This document shows, piece by piece, positions 45,427 through 55,228 of a stretch of 56,933 nt of DNA. Positions within the stretch are counted from its first letter, which is position 1. Every line of letters starts with the position of its first letter. The DNA is from Cochliopodium minus (lineage: Eukaryota > Discosea > Himatismenida > Cochliopodiidae). Both the position numbers and the translations under genes were made by a program. The stretch lies in NCBI GenBank assembly GCA_024220525.1, contig JAMYWO010000010.1, forward strand, positions 55,236-112,168. Reading direction: 5' to 3'. The notes under the pieces were generated by a model. The model was not told the DNA's origin, did no database searches, and saw only the letters and a list, made by a program, of their open reading frames with translations.

Positions 45427-45924
45427 TTTGCTTTCAATTTTTTATTTTTCCTTTTAATTTGCAAGATTTGAACAAAAGTTTCTTATAAGAAATTAACCCA
45501 AGTAAAAATGATCCCTTTTGACAACGAAAAATTTGTTTTTATTTTAATAGAAAGAATAAGTCAAAAAATTAATTAAAGGTTAAGTCCTCTCAACATTCAT
45601 TACTTCATTCTTTTTCTAGGATTAAACTTTCGAGGAGTTTGACAAGCTTTCTGTGGGCTTGCTAACAGATTTGCGAACAACAGTTGTCCCTCATTGCACC
45701 CTTAGAAAGGATAAAAAGAAATGATACAAAAATTAAAGCAAAAAAAAAAGTATCTAAATTTTCAACAAAATTTCTCAAAGGGATGAGAATCAAGGTCAAT
45801 GGATTTTTATTTAATTCTATTTTTTTATTTGGTCCCAAAAAAAAAAAAAAAGATCAAAAATCTTTAAATATGTATTTCATAAAGCTTATAATAGAGGATT
45901 ATCTAAATTTGATTTACTCGAAAG
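45427..45924. other. Intergenic, possible 5' remnant of pirin pseudogene
   Basis: The frame 45684-45968 (ERIKRNDTKIKAKKKV) is Lys-rich and has no ATG near its start. It could be a leader of the decayed pirin gene or noise. Nothing else is recognised. Confidence 0.3.
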
Positions 45925-46702
45925 GTATACATTGTGCCAACATTCTCTTTCTATCAATACTACAATGATCACAACAAAAAGAATTTTGGGGCATTGAGCT
46001 GATGATATAGTTCAACCAGGTAAGCCAATAACCTTACAATTGTTAATCATTGATAATTGATCTTTTAAGTTGAGATATAAACAGATCTAACAAAAGAATC
46101 ATCTCTTTAATAGTTTAGTTTCTATTTAAAACTTTCTTTTTAGAACAAACAGATAATCTGGGAAATGTTTCAGTCATCAATCAAGGAGAGGTGCAGGTGA
46201 GCGCAGGATATGGCACAGAGAGTATGGCAAAAATAACGACAGGCTCCAAATTTAGGTGACTCCCAACAAAAAGATCGTTGTTCCTAGGTACCAGAAGAAA
46301 TATTCAAGAGCAGCCAAAATGTTCCTGAGCAGATCGTTTCTCCCAACCGAGATGAAGATGGTGTTTGGTTATACCATGTAAAACTTTTGAAAAAAAAACA
46401 ATTAAAAAGAATTATTTGAAAAAATAAAATTTAAAGACAAACCAAGGTTAATTTTTTTTAAAATTCTAATTATTTTTTTTTTGGTTAGAATGCTTGGTTT
46501 CATATGGGCTTGTTCGAAAAAGGATTTAATTCTGTCTATCACATTAAACGAGAGGGCAATGGGATTTACTCCTTTGTGGCCGATGGCGAATTTAAATGGA
46601 ATTGATTTTAGTTCTAGGGATGCTTTGAGTTTTTGTGAAGTGGATTCTCTTGAGATCCTCTCTTTCCCAAATCTGACGATGACAGGATATCTTCTTGATT
46701 GA
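45925..46702 (+). pseudogene. Pirin-family (bicupin, YhaK-like) pseudogene
   Basis: Pieces of a pirin-like protein follow in the correct order but in different frames: FSFYQYYNDHNKKNFGALS (the 'TFSFa.YydP..mgFG.LrV' start), TDNLGNVSVINQGEVQVSAG with YGTES (cupin 1 metal-site region), KIVVPRYQKKYSRAAK, EQIVSPNRDEDGVWLYHV, NAWFHMGLFEKGF, and after another shift NGIDFSSRDALSFCEVDSLE. The H-x-H metal ligands of the first cupin lie in a damaged, partly missing segment, and stops interrupt every frame. Pirins are iron-binding cupins, some acting as quercetinase or regulators. Here the gene is dead unless the sequence is badly wrong. Confidence 0.6.
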
Positions 46703-46888
46703 ACCTTTGGACAATTATCGATTTGATTGGTTTAAAAAGTTTATGAAATCTCACTTTTTCAATTAAATTTTTTCTTTTTAATAAACTTAAATTCATTGAA
46801 ATTAAAATTTATTTAATAAATTAATAAAAAAATAAAAATATAAAAAAAAATTGATAATAATAGTTAATACATCATAAATTTTTCTACA

Positions 46889-48454
46889 ATGTATTTGACA
46901 AATGGAAGTGTTGTGACCCTCCTATCTCATCATATGAATTATCTCAGCTCAAATAAATTGATGACTGTTTATCTCGATAAATCTTTGGAAAATGCTCAGA
47001 AATGGTCAATAGAAATCCATGGTAATTTTAGAAAATAAGGAATTAGAGGAATGATCGATAAATATGACTTTTATATGAAATTATTTTTTTTTGAAAAACA
47101 AAATTTGATTATTATTTTGAATAGGAAATAAAATAGCATTCAAATCATGCCATGGGACCTATCTCAAAGCAAATATAAAATATAATTTGATAAGCTTGTC
47201 AGATAAGCTCGATATAGGGACATTATGGACAATGGAGCAACAAAGAGACGGGAAGATGGCAATAATATCATGCCATAACACATATTTGAGAGCAGGATTG
47301 ACAGGAGCAAATCATGTTGGCTATTGCAGAAAATGGGTAAGAAACTTCAATTGAATTATACAACCATTTAATATAATAAACATTTGCAACATTGAAGGAA
47401 AAATGGACTATGAATGTTGCTAAGAATGTTCAACATGAACAACAATTATATTATGCACAAATATTGCATCAACAACAACAGTTGCAACAGCAATATCAAG
47501 TGCAACAACATCAACATTATCAGCTGCAACAACAACATCAAACACTATATAATTATTCGCTCCTCTTGCAAGCACAGCTTCAACAGCAGCAACATACACA
47601 ACAAAGGAGTCAACAGACACAACAAATAAATCAACAGCTCTCCAATCTCAATACCATCAAGAACCCCAATATGGTTCCATCACATCAATACCAACCTCAT
47701 GATAGGGAGAATCTCAATCATCCCAATCCTAATCAACAGATGCCCTTCAATCAATTGATCCCCCAGATGCCCCTCTCCACATCCCAACCCCTCTTGATCC
47801 CACAACTCCCAATATCGCCTCAGATGCCCTTATCAAATCCAATTTCATCCCTATCGCTCTCCACATCCCAACCTCTCTTGATCCCACAACTCCCAATATC
47901 GCCTCAGATGCCCTTATCTAATCCATTGTCCATGCCATCCTCCCTATCCACATCCTCTCCCTCCCTTTTCATCGATCCCACCGTCTCTTTTTCCAACCCC
48001 ATCCAAACTCAGCTCCAACACTTGCAGATCCAGCAGCTCCAACAACATCTCCAACAGCAGAGACAGCAACAACAGCAACTCTTGCAACACCAGCAGCTCC
48101 AACAACAAGTTCAGCAGCTTCAACTCCAAAATAGGCAACTCCAACAACAAGCTCAAATTCAACAAGTCCAACATGTAAAGTTTTTTTTCTTTTTTTTTTT
48201 TTTAATTTAAAGGTTTTTTCTTGTTTTTTTTATAATTTAAAAGTTTTTGGTCACATTTTTTAATTTTTATTTTTTTATTTTTTCTTATTTTAAATTTTTA
48301 TTATTAATCATTATTATCTTGTTACTTTTAGATCAAAAATCCTAATATGATCCAACCTCCTCAAGATCCATCTACTCTCCCCCTTCCTCGCCCGTTGCAA
48401 CCCCAACAATTACTATTCCCTCCTTACCCTCTTTCTAATAATGGTAATAAGTGA
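46889..48454 (+). CDS. Fascin-like beta-trefoil protein with long Gln-rich tail
   Basis: Exons 46889-47021 and about 47126-47336 encode VVTLLSHHMNYLSSNKLM, GNKIAFKSCHGTYLKAN, LWTMEQQRDGKMAIISCHNT and YLRAG. These are two fascin-type beta-trefoil strands ('vAlks.hG.YLsA'). Exon 3 (47396-48174) is a Gln-rich region of CAA repeats. Within it is a tandem duplication (about 47771-47850 and 47855-47928) of a Pro/Leu segment QPLLIPQLPISPQMPLSN. A last exon ends PPYPLSNNGNK*. Fascin-fold modules bundle actin or bind other ligands. Poly-Q tails of this sort are frequent in AT-rich amoebae and may drive assembly. The low-complexity part is coding, as the frame holds across it. Confidence 0.7.
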
Positions 48455-48597
48455 TGAAACATCAGTAATGCTTCTTGTTCATAATTAAATATAAAATAAA
48501 ATAAATAAAAAAAAATTTTCCACAAAAGATTTTTTTTAATTTATTAATTTATATTAACAAAATTTTGATGTTATTTGTATAACAACCTGTTATGGTT

Positions 48598-50070
48598 TTA
48601 ACGCTTTTCTTTGTACAAGAATTTCAATGCTATAAATCCGAGTATTTTGTACAAAAAGAAGAATGCTAGCAAAACAAGGCACCATCTCCACACTTTTCAG
48701 AATTGTTTTTTTAATAAAAATAAAATTTGTATTTATTTTTTATTTCTCAAAAAACTTACCAAAAACACCACTAAAGTCGAGATTTCTCAATTGGGTTGCC
48801 CCATCTGGAATTGGACATGTTCCACTTTATTTTTAGAATTTTAGATTTGTCAAAATTGTTAAGTTTAAATTTGTTTTCTTACTTGACTTTTTGACTTTCT
48901 AGGCATGTGTAAACTTGCCCCAGAACTTCGTTGGTCATCAAAGCTTCAAAAGCATACTTGAAGAAACTTATGTAGTGGATCCAAATGCTGTTTTTAAATT
49001 AAAAAAAAAAAAAATAACAATTAATAAATTAAATAAAAAAAATAAAAATGAAATTATTAAAAAAAATTTTACTAATATTTTGGGATACTAGATTTGTTCA
49101 GAAAAAACCCACCAAACAAGAAAAACAACACAATAATAATAGGAGCGAGGATACTTGCTTTTAGAAAAAAAAAAACAAAATAAAGTTACACAATTAAAAA
49201 AAAAATAAAAATAAAAAAAGAACATACCCAACTCTTTTGAAGGGCTGATGCACCCAATCAAATTCTAAATTTTAAAATTGTATTAAAATTTGTTTGTATT
49301 AATATTATTTATTTTTTATTAATATTTTTTATTTTTGATTTTTTATTTTTTTTTTTACCAGCATTGCGGCAGCTACATTCGAACTTAAAAATAATAAGCC
49401 AAGAAAAGTGAAGTATCTCGCTGCGCTATTATTCAAGCTGGCCATCCAATACGCTATCGTACCCGTCAAGAAGCTCGAAGTCAAGCAAACTGGCACTTCA
49501 ACAAAGAATTTCGCCAAGTAATAGGGAAACAAGGAATACACTATTACAAAAATAATATATTATTATATTATTGTTATTTTTTATTTTTTATTTTTTTTAC
49601 TTTTTTTTTTTTTATTTTATTATTTTTTTTTTTTTATTTTTTTTTTTTACTCGATGAGGATCGTTCTCTGTTGAAGAGAGTTCTTTCAGACAAGAAAGTG
49701 TCGATGGAAAAAATCATACCAAAGGCCTGGTTGATCACTAAGAAGAACAAAATACCCACTCTGTTCTGGATTGAAACTTTTTTTTTAATAAATTTAAAAT
49801 AAATCAAAAATATAAAAAATTTTAAAAATGAACAAAATTTTTTATAAAAAATAAAAATTTTTTAAAAAATAATAAAAAATTTTAAAAATTGAAAAAAAAA
49901 CATTAAATCAAATTTAAAAAAAAAAAAATTGTTTAAAAATGTTTTTATTTTACCTTGATCAAAATCGATTCCAAAATAAATACTTCCAATGAGAAGACCC
50001 ATGAATATGGCCTGAAATATCAAGACGAAAGAAGTCATGGGGTTTCTCACTGTATCTTTAATACAGCGAC
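48598..50070 (-). CDS. ABCG half-transporter, C-terminal membrane half (belongs with 111-2223)
   Basis: The first exon here (50070 downward) reads GRCIKDTVRNPMTSFVLIF, then QAIFMGLLIGSIYFGIDFDQ. Next come QNRVGILFFLVINQAFG with DTFLSERTLFNRERSS, YSLFPYYLAKFFVEVPVCLT, FLGLLFLSSNVAAAMLV, ILAPIIIVLFFLFGGFF, IWIHYISFFKYAFEALMTN and FYKILGFIALKFLYKEKR-type end. This is the full ABC2-type membrane domain of ABCG proteins (six helices, E-loop region 'F.sERtlf.REr'). The phase-1 acceptor fits the donor at 111/110, restoring IGRCIKD. So this is the 3' half of the gene whose 5' half lies at the start of the window. No ATP-binding domain precedes it locally. Confidence 0.92.
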
Positions 50071-50219
50071 CTTTTTAAAAATTATAAAGAAGCTTAATAC
50101 AACAAAAATTAAATTCAAAATGAATTAAAAAATAAAAATGAATAAAAATTAAAATGAAATAAATAAGATAATTAAAATATAAAAAATGATTTTTGGGAAA
50201 TAAAATAAATAAAATAAAT

Positions 50220-50297
50220 AAAATAAATAAAATAAATAAAATAAATTTGATAAATAAAATAAATTTGATAAATAAAATAAATTTGATAAATAAAATN
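50220..50297. repeat. Contig-end repeat (copy of 1-77) and N joint
   Basis: 77 bp identical to 1-77, ending at an N (50297). The sequence after the N is T/A repeat of different type, and the next gene (C2 domain) is in the opposite strand with no link to the ABCG gene. Confidence 0.9.
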
Positions 50298-50378
50298 TTA
50301 TTTTTATTTTTTTATTTTTTATTTTTTATTTTTTATTTTTTATTTTTTATTTTTTATTTTTTATTTTTTATTTTACAG

Positions 50379-51516
50379 AAACGGACATCTTTATGGGATG
50401 TGCGTTGGTCCCTTTGGAGAACTCTGTTAAAGGGAAACCTGTCAGAAGGTGGTTCCCCTTGTACGCTGGACAAGGTAGACACTTTAATATATTTTAAAAA
50501 TTTATTTTATTTATTATATTTATTATTTTTTTATTTTATTTATTTTATTTATCTTATTTATTTTATTTATTTTATTAAATTTATTTATTTTATTTATCAA
50601 ATTTATTTTATTTATTTTTTTATTAAATTTATTTAATTCATATTATTATTTTTTATTTTAAAATTTTATTTATTTATCAAATTTATCAAATTTATCAAAT
50701 TTATTTTATTTTTATTTTTTTTTAATTAGGAGAAATTGAGGTCGAGTTGACTCCACAATTTGACTTAAAAAAAGCACCCTTGCCTATCATCCAAGACAGA
50801 ATCAACATAGTTGGTAAAAAATATTTTTTATAAATTTTTATTTTTTTATATTTTTATTTTTTTATATTTTTATTTTTTTTATTTTTTTTATTTTTTTTAT
50901 TTTTTTTATTTATTTATTTATTTATTTTTTATTAAAAATTTTTTTTTTAGTTGATCACCTCGTGTCCACACTCGATTACTTCACTACTACAAAGAGGTAT
51001 CTCTATGAAGAAACCGATGAAGGTGAAAATGAAGAATGTAAAATAAAATTTTTTTATTTATTTTTTATTTATATTTTATTTTCATTTTATTTATTTTTTT
51101 CAATTTATTTTTTTTTTTTCAATTTTTCTAATTTATTTTTATTTTTATTTTTTTCCACAATAAATACTTTTAATAGTCAAAGGAACCAGAACTTTTAAAG
51201 TGATGAAAACCATTACACCTAGAATGCATAACAAGCGTCAAAACGTGAAAACAGCAGGGATGGTGGTAAGCAAACATTTTTTTTTGATTTTGTTATTTTA
51301 GTTTATTTTTGTTTTTTTATTTTTATCATTTTTTATTTTTTATTTTTTATTTTTATTTTTAAATTTATTTTGTATTTTTTTATTTTTTATTTTTTATTTT
51401 TTTTATTTTTATTTTTCTTTTTATTTTTTATATTATTTATTCATTTATTATTTTTTCTCCAGATCTGGTTCACTTTGACTTTCCCATACCAAATAAGACA
51501 CATAAACTTTTGTTGA
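50379..51516 (+). CDS. C2-domain protein, 5' end missing
   Basis: Five exons are visible. The first (50379-50475) reads TDIFMGCALVPLENSVKGKP, RRWFPLYAGQ, and joins GEIEVELTPQFD. This is the end of a C2 domain ('D..lG.a.ipL...........~W~pL....Geiev~l'). The rest reads LPIIQDRINIV, DHLVSTLDYFTTTKRYLYEE, KGTRTFKVMKTITPR and VIWFTLTFPYQIRHINFC*, unrecognised. C2 domains bind membranes, often with calcium. The 5' part is beyond the N at 50297. Introns here are T-rich, including repeats that are reverse-complementary to the 1-77 repeat (50520-50720). Confidence 0.65.
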
Positions 51517-52405
51517 TAAATAAGGAATTTTAATTTTGTGTCATTCAATAAAATGAATTCAATAATTAAATATATTTTTGTTTTACATTTTAAAACAGTT
51601 CATTTTAATTTTTTATTTTATTTTTTTAATTTAATTTAAAAATATAAAAACAATTAAATTAAATAAAATCAAATTGGAAAGTGGATGATGGAGAAATGTG
51701 TAAAATGTTATTCAATAAACTTTTATATTCAAAAGGATTTTTCATCTTCTGGACAATTGTTATTATGACTCAATAATTACAAAAATGAAACTTGTTCAGA
51801 TGGAAGGTATCATCCATAGCAATTATTAGATTAATCAGATGTTTGCATTTGTTTGTTTATTTGGAAAGATGAAAAAATAAAATGAGAGCTCAAATCGATG
51901 TTCGTAAAAAGAAATTAATTTTTTTCGGAAAATAGGTGAATTCACCTATTGATGATAAGATTTCTTGAGAAAATATTTATTCTTGACTCTCCTCTTCCAT
52001 TTGGAATAAACACGATATCAAAAAAACTATATCTTAAATGATGATCTCAATGTTATCTTTTAAAAAATAAGATAATGGAAAAAAAGATGAGATAAAGAGA
52101 AAATTATCAATTTTAATAGAAACTACGAAGAAAAAGTTTGACTTACATTCATCATACAAATTTGATTTTTCTTCAGAACTTGGTTTAAAAACAATCAAAA
52201 AAATCACTAATAATAAAAAAGGATTTCCAGTGGAACACGAATTACTTTAAAATTTCATTAACAACAAGATATTTTCAGTTATTCCAAATAAAATATCAAA
52301 TTTTTTTTTTTGAAAGTTTTTATTTTTCTTATCATCTCTCAATTTATATTATAAAAAAAAAAATTTATAAACCACATTTTATAAAAAAAAAAATAGACTA
52401 TCAAA
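51517..52405. other. Intergenic with one protein-like fragment
   Basis: 889 bp. Most is A/T-rich. A plus frame at about 52067-52250 (DEIKRKLSILIETTKKKFDL, GFPVEHELL*) looks protein-like but has no start or partner exon. It may be a remnant of a gene related to the next one. Confidence 0.3.
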
Positions 52406-53292
52406 ATGAATTTAATCAAAGAAAACAACCAAACACTCTTTCAAGTTACAAAAGAAAAAAACGAAGAATATCCAATGAACAATCAGAATCTTGATAAGGA
52501 GATGATTCAATTGAAAGCTTTAATTGAAGATGATAAAAGATTTGTTGTTGTAAATCTCCCAAGAAAAGGTACAGGAAGAACATATCTGATGAAATGGGCA
52601 GTAAATCATTTTGGAGATAAGATGGGAACATTTCATATCTGCAAGAAAGATAATTTAAAGGATGAAAGAGAATTGGCTTTACATCTTTTAACTTGGTAAA
52701 AATTGATAAATAGATATTTTTATTTTTTTTAACAAAACCCAAATTTTTAGTATATCCAATGAATCAGAGATAGATAAGGAAGTGGTGTCGCTCAAGAAAA
52801 GCATCTCTGATATTTCTCAGTTTCTTGGGAAGGGATTGATCATTTGTGTTGATGATGCAGATGAAGACACAAAAATTGCCCAAATCCTTAACTCTTGCTT
52901 AATAGAGAATAAATTTGAGAGGAAGATCATTCTGATTGTTGCATCAGATACCTTTGTATCACAAGAATCAATCACGATTCATTTGAGTTTTTTTGATGAA
53001 TAAAGAAAGAATGGACAAATCTTGGAGGAGGAAATAGATTTCAATGGTGGAAAGATCTAGATAAACATATCGCTAGGATGATAATTCATGGATGTGGTGG
53101 ATCAAGAAAGAATTTCAGGAAAATAGACTTTATCAAGAATCATTACAAAAATTTGGAAATATGAGCAAAATGATGCCTATTATCACTTTGATATTTTCTT
53201 ACTCAAGCAATTTGATCAAGAAATCATCAATCTCACTTTTCAACAGTCTTTGATCTCAAGGGGACCAACGATTGGAAAGATTGGCAAAGAGT
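52406..53292 (+). pseudogene. P-loop NTPase with altered Walker A and frame breaks
   Basis: The ATG at 52406 begins MNLIKENNQTLFQVTKEKNE. RFVVVNLPRKGTGRTYLMKW follows, a P-loop-like segment with Arg at the usual Lys position (KGTGRT). After an in-phase intron (52696-52750) comes SDISQFLGKGLIICVDDADE, a Walker-B-like strand with DD, and KIILIVASDTFVSQES (sensor-like). The frame stops at 53001. A shifted frame then reads KEWTNLGGGNRFQWWKDLD, and another IWKYEQNDAYYHFDIFLLK. The order resembles AAA/STAND NTPases. At least two frame breaks without clear introns suggest decay. Confidence 0.45.
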
Positions 53293-53808
53293 AAGAATTT
53301 TTCTCCAAATCAATTCACCTTACTGGAAATCTTCAATTTTTTTCTATTCGAGATGATAAATTGGCAGAATGTCAATTTGTATAAAAATGGTTGTCAGTGA
53401 GTTGAATTATGAAGTTTTGATTCAACCAACAATTTGCTCGTGCAAATTTGATATAAGGACAATATCGCCCCAGATTGGGAAACAGGTATTTGTTCTGATC
53501 ATACTTTTACTAAAAATCTTCTAACTTTTTATTCATAGATCAAAATCAAAAATTTGGAAATATTATGTTTTCTGCAAATTTTACATGAAATACCAACCCA
53601 TTTTAAATCTTTTGATATCATAGAAACAAAGATTTTATTGCTTTAAATTGTAACTTCTGTTACCACAAATCCATCAAACCTGATATACTCTTCCTCATTT
53701 TTTTCTTTATTTGATTAAAAATTTAAAACATTTGAACATTATATCAAAATATTCAACAATGGCTTTGGAAATTTAATGCAGTAAAATCACAAGCATTGAT
53801 GAAGGATN

Positions 53809-53849
53809 TTTTATTTTTATTTTTATTTTTATTTTTATTTTTATTTTTA

Positions 53850-53880
<31 letters not shown>

Positions 53881-53905
53881 TTTATATTTTTATTTTTATT
53901 TTTAT
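53809..53905. repeat. N joint followed by (TTTTTA)n repeat
   Basis: An N at 53809 is followed by about 16 copies of a TTTTTA hexamer-type repeat up to the acceptor before 53926. The gene fragments either side do not connect. Confidence 0.8.
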
Positions 53906-53925
53906 TAATCATTATTAACAATAGT

Positions 53926-54874
53926 GCAAGAGAATGGTCTGGAAGTTACTCAGCAAATTTTCACCTTTGTTGAACACTGTCAACGAAGTTCCAGAAACTC
54001 AGATGAAGAAGAAGATCCTCACATCTCCCTTTTCTCCCAAACCATCATTGAAAAAGACACTTTCCACAACGAAACAAAAACAACCAGATTGTCATCGCAA
54101 GTAGACAAGGCAAAAAATAATTTTTAAATAAAAATAAAATTTTTAAAATAAAAATAAAATTTTTAATGTAAATAAATGATATTTCTAAATAATAATAATA
54201 ATAATAAATAATAAATAATGAATAATAAATAAATATAAAATTAAATTAAAAAAGTAAAACTATCATTTAAATTTTTGGGCACGTAAAAAATTAATAATCA
54301 AAAAATAAAAAATAAAAATAAAATAAAAAATAAAATAAAAATAAAAAATAAAAAAATAAAAAAATAAAAAATAAAAAATAAAAATAAAAATAAATAAAAA
54401 TAAATTAAATAATAAATTTAAATTTTGTTGTAGATATAATGAGAATCAGCCTGCTTCTTACAACTTTCCAAAGAGAATTTAAAGGACTGGATCCTACTGT
54501 TCAAGATTTGCCTGTCGAGTTGGCCATACAGGGTCGAAAGGTATTGCAATGGGCTATGATAACGAGCCGTTCAAAGCCAACTCGAAAACAACAAAAAAGA
54601 TCCAAACAAAAAAATGTTGAAAATAATAAAGGTAAATTTTTTTAATTTAATCATTTTCTTTTGAATTAATTTATTCAGTTAATTTATTTTATTTATTTTT
54701 ACAAATTTTTGTTTTTGTTTTTTTTAACTATTTAATTTTTTTTTAATTTTAATTTCTCCTTTGTTTTTTATTTCAAATTTTATTTTTCTTTGTTTACTTA
54801 CAGTAAAGAGAACACTTGAATGTAGTAAGAGAAGTGAATCCCACCCTAAAAGGAGGAAGAAGAAAACATTGTAG
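53926..54874 (+). CDS. C-terminal exons of a basic, probably nuclear protein
   Basis: The exon at 53926 reads VQENGLEVTQQIFTFVEHCQ and RNSDEEEDPHISLFSQTIIE. Later exons read FQREFKGLDPTVQDLPVELA, RSKPTRKQQKRSKQKNVENN and KRTLECSKRSESHPKRRKKK then TL*. The C-terminus is rich in Lys/Arg clusters resembling bipartite nuclear localisation signals. The splice between the first two exons is unresolved. The 5' end lies beyond the N. The family is not recognised. Confidence 0.45.
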
Positions 54875-55228
54875 AAGATGAGGGAACTGGAGATCTATTC
54901 TGAACCAAAAAAATGAATTAAAAATTAATTTGAATCAAAATTTATTTAAATCTCAAAAATTGATTAAAATCCAAATTTGTCGAATTTATTCTTGGCTTTT
55001 TTTTATTCCAAGCTTTTTTATTCTGAGCTTTTTAATTTGGAAATTCAATCTAAGCTTTCTCAGAATTTCCAAAATGGGTCTTCTTTCATTTAGATATATG
55101 ATTGAATATCAATGATGGTTCAATTCGAATCTAGGCTTGTAATTAAAGCTTGGTTTTTCTTTCACTATCAAATAACATTTTATCTTGATTTTTCAAAAAA
55201 AAAAACTTTAAAATTATATTTGAAATTA

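Noticed and set aside
47420-47620. Minus-strand Val/Ala-rich frame opposite the poly-Q exon
   Set aside because: It is the mirror of CAA/CAG repeats; the plus strand has the fascin-like exons joined in phase.
50193-50636. Plus-strand frame of (NKI)n and poly-F/L/Y
   Set aside because: It reads A/T simple repeats, crosses the N at 50297 and overlaps the true C2 exon in another frame.
55112-55140. tRNA-like TTCGAATC T-loop word
   Set aside because: No cloverleaf can be built around it. Similar words at 2116 and 8530 are inside coding sequence. No tRNA was found in the window.
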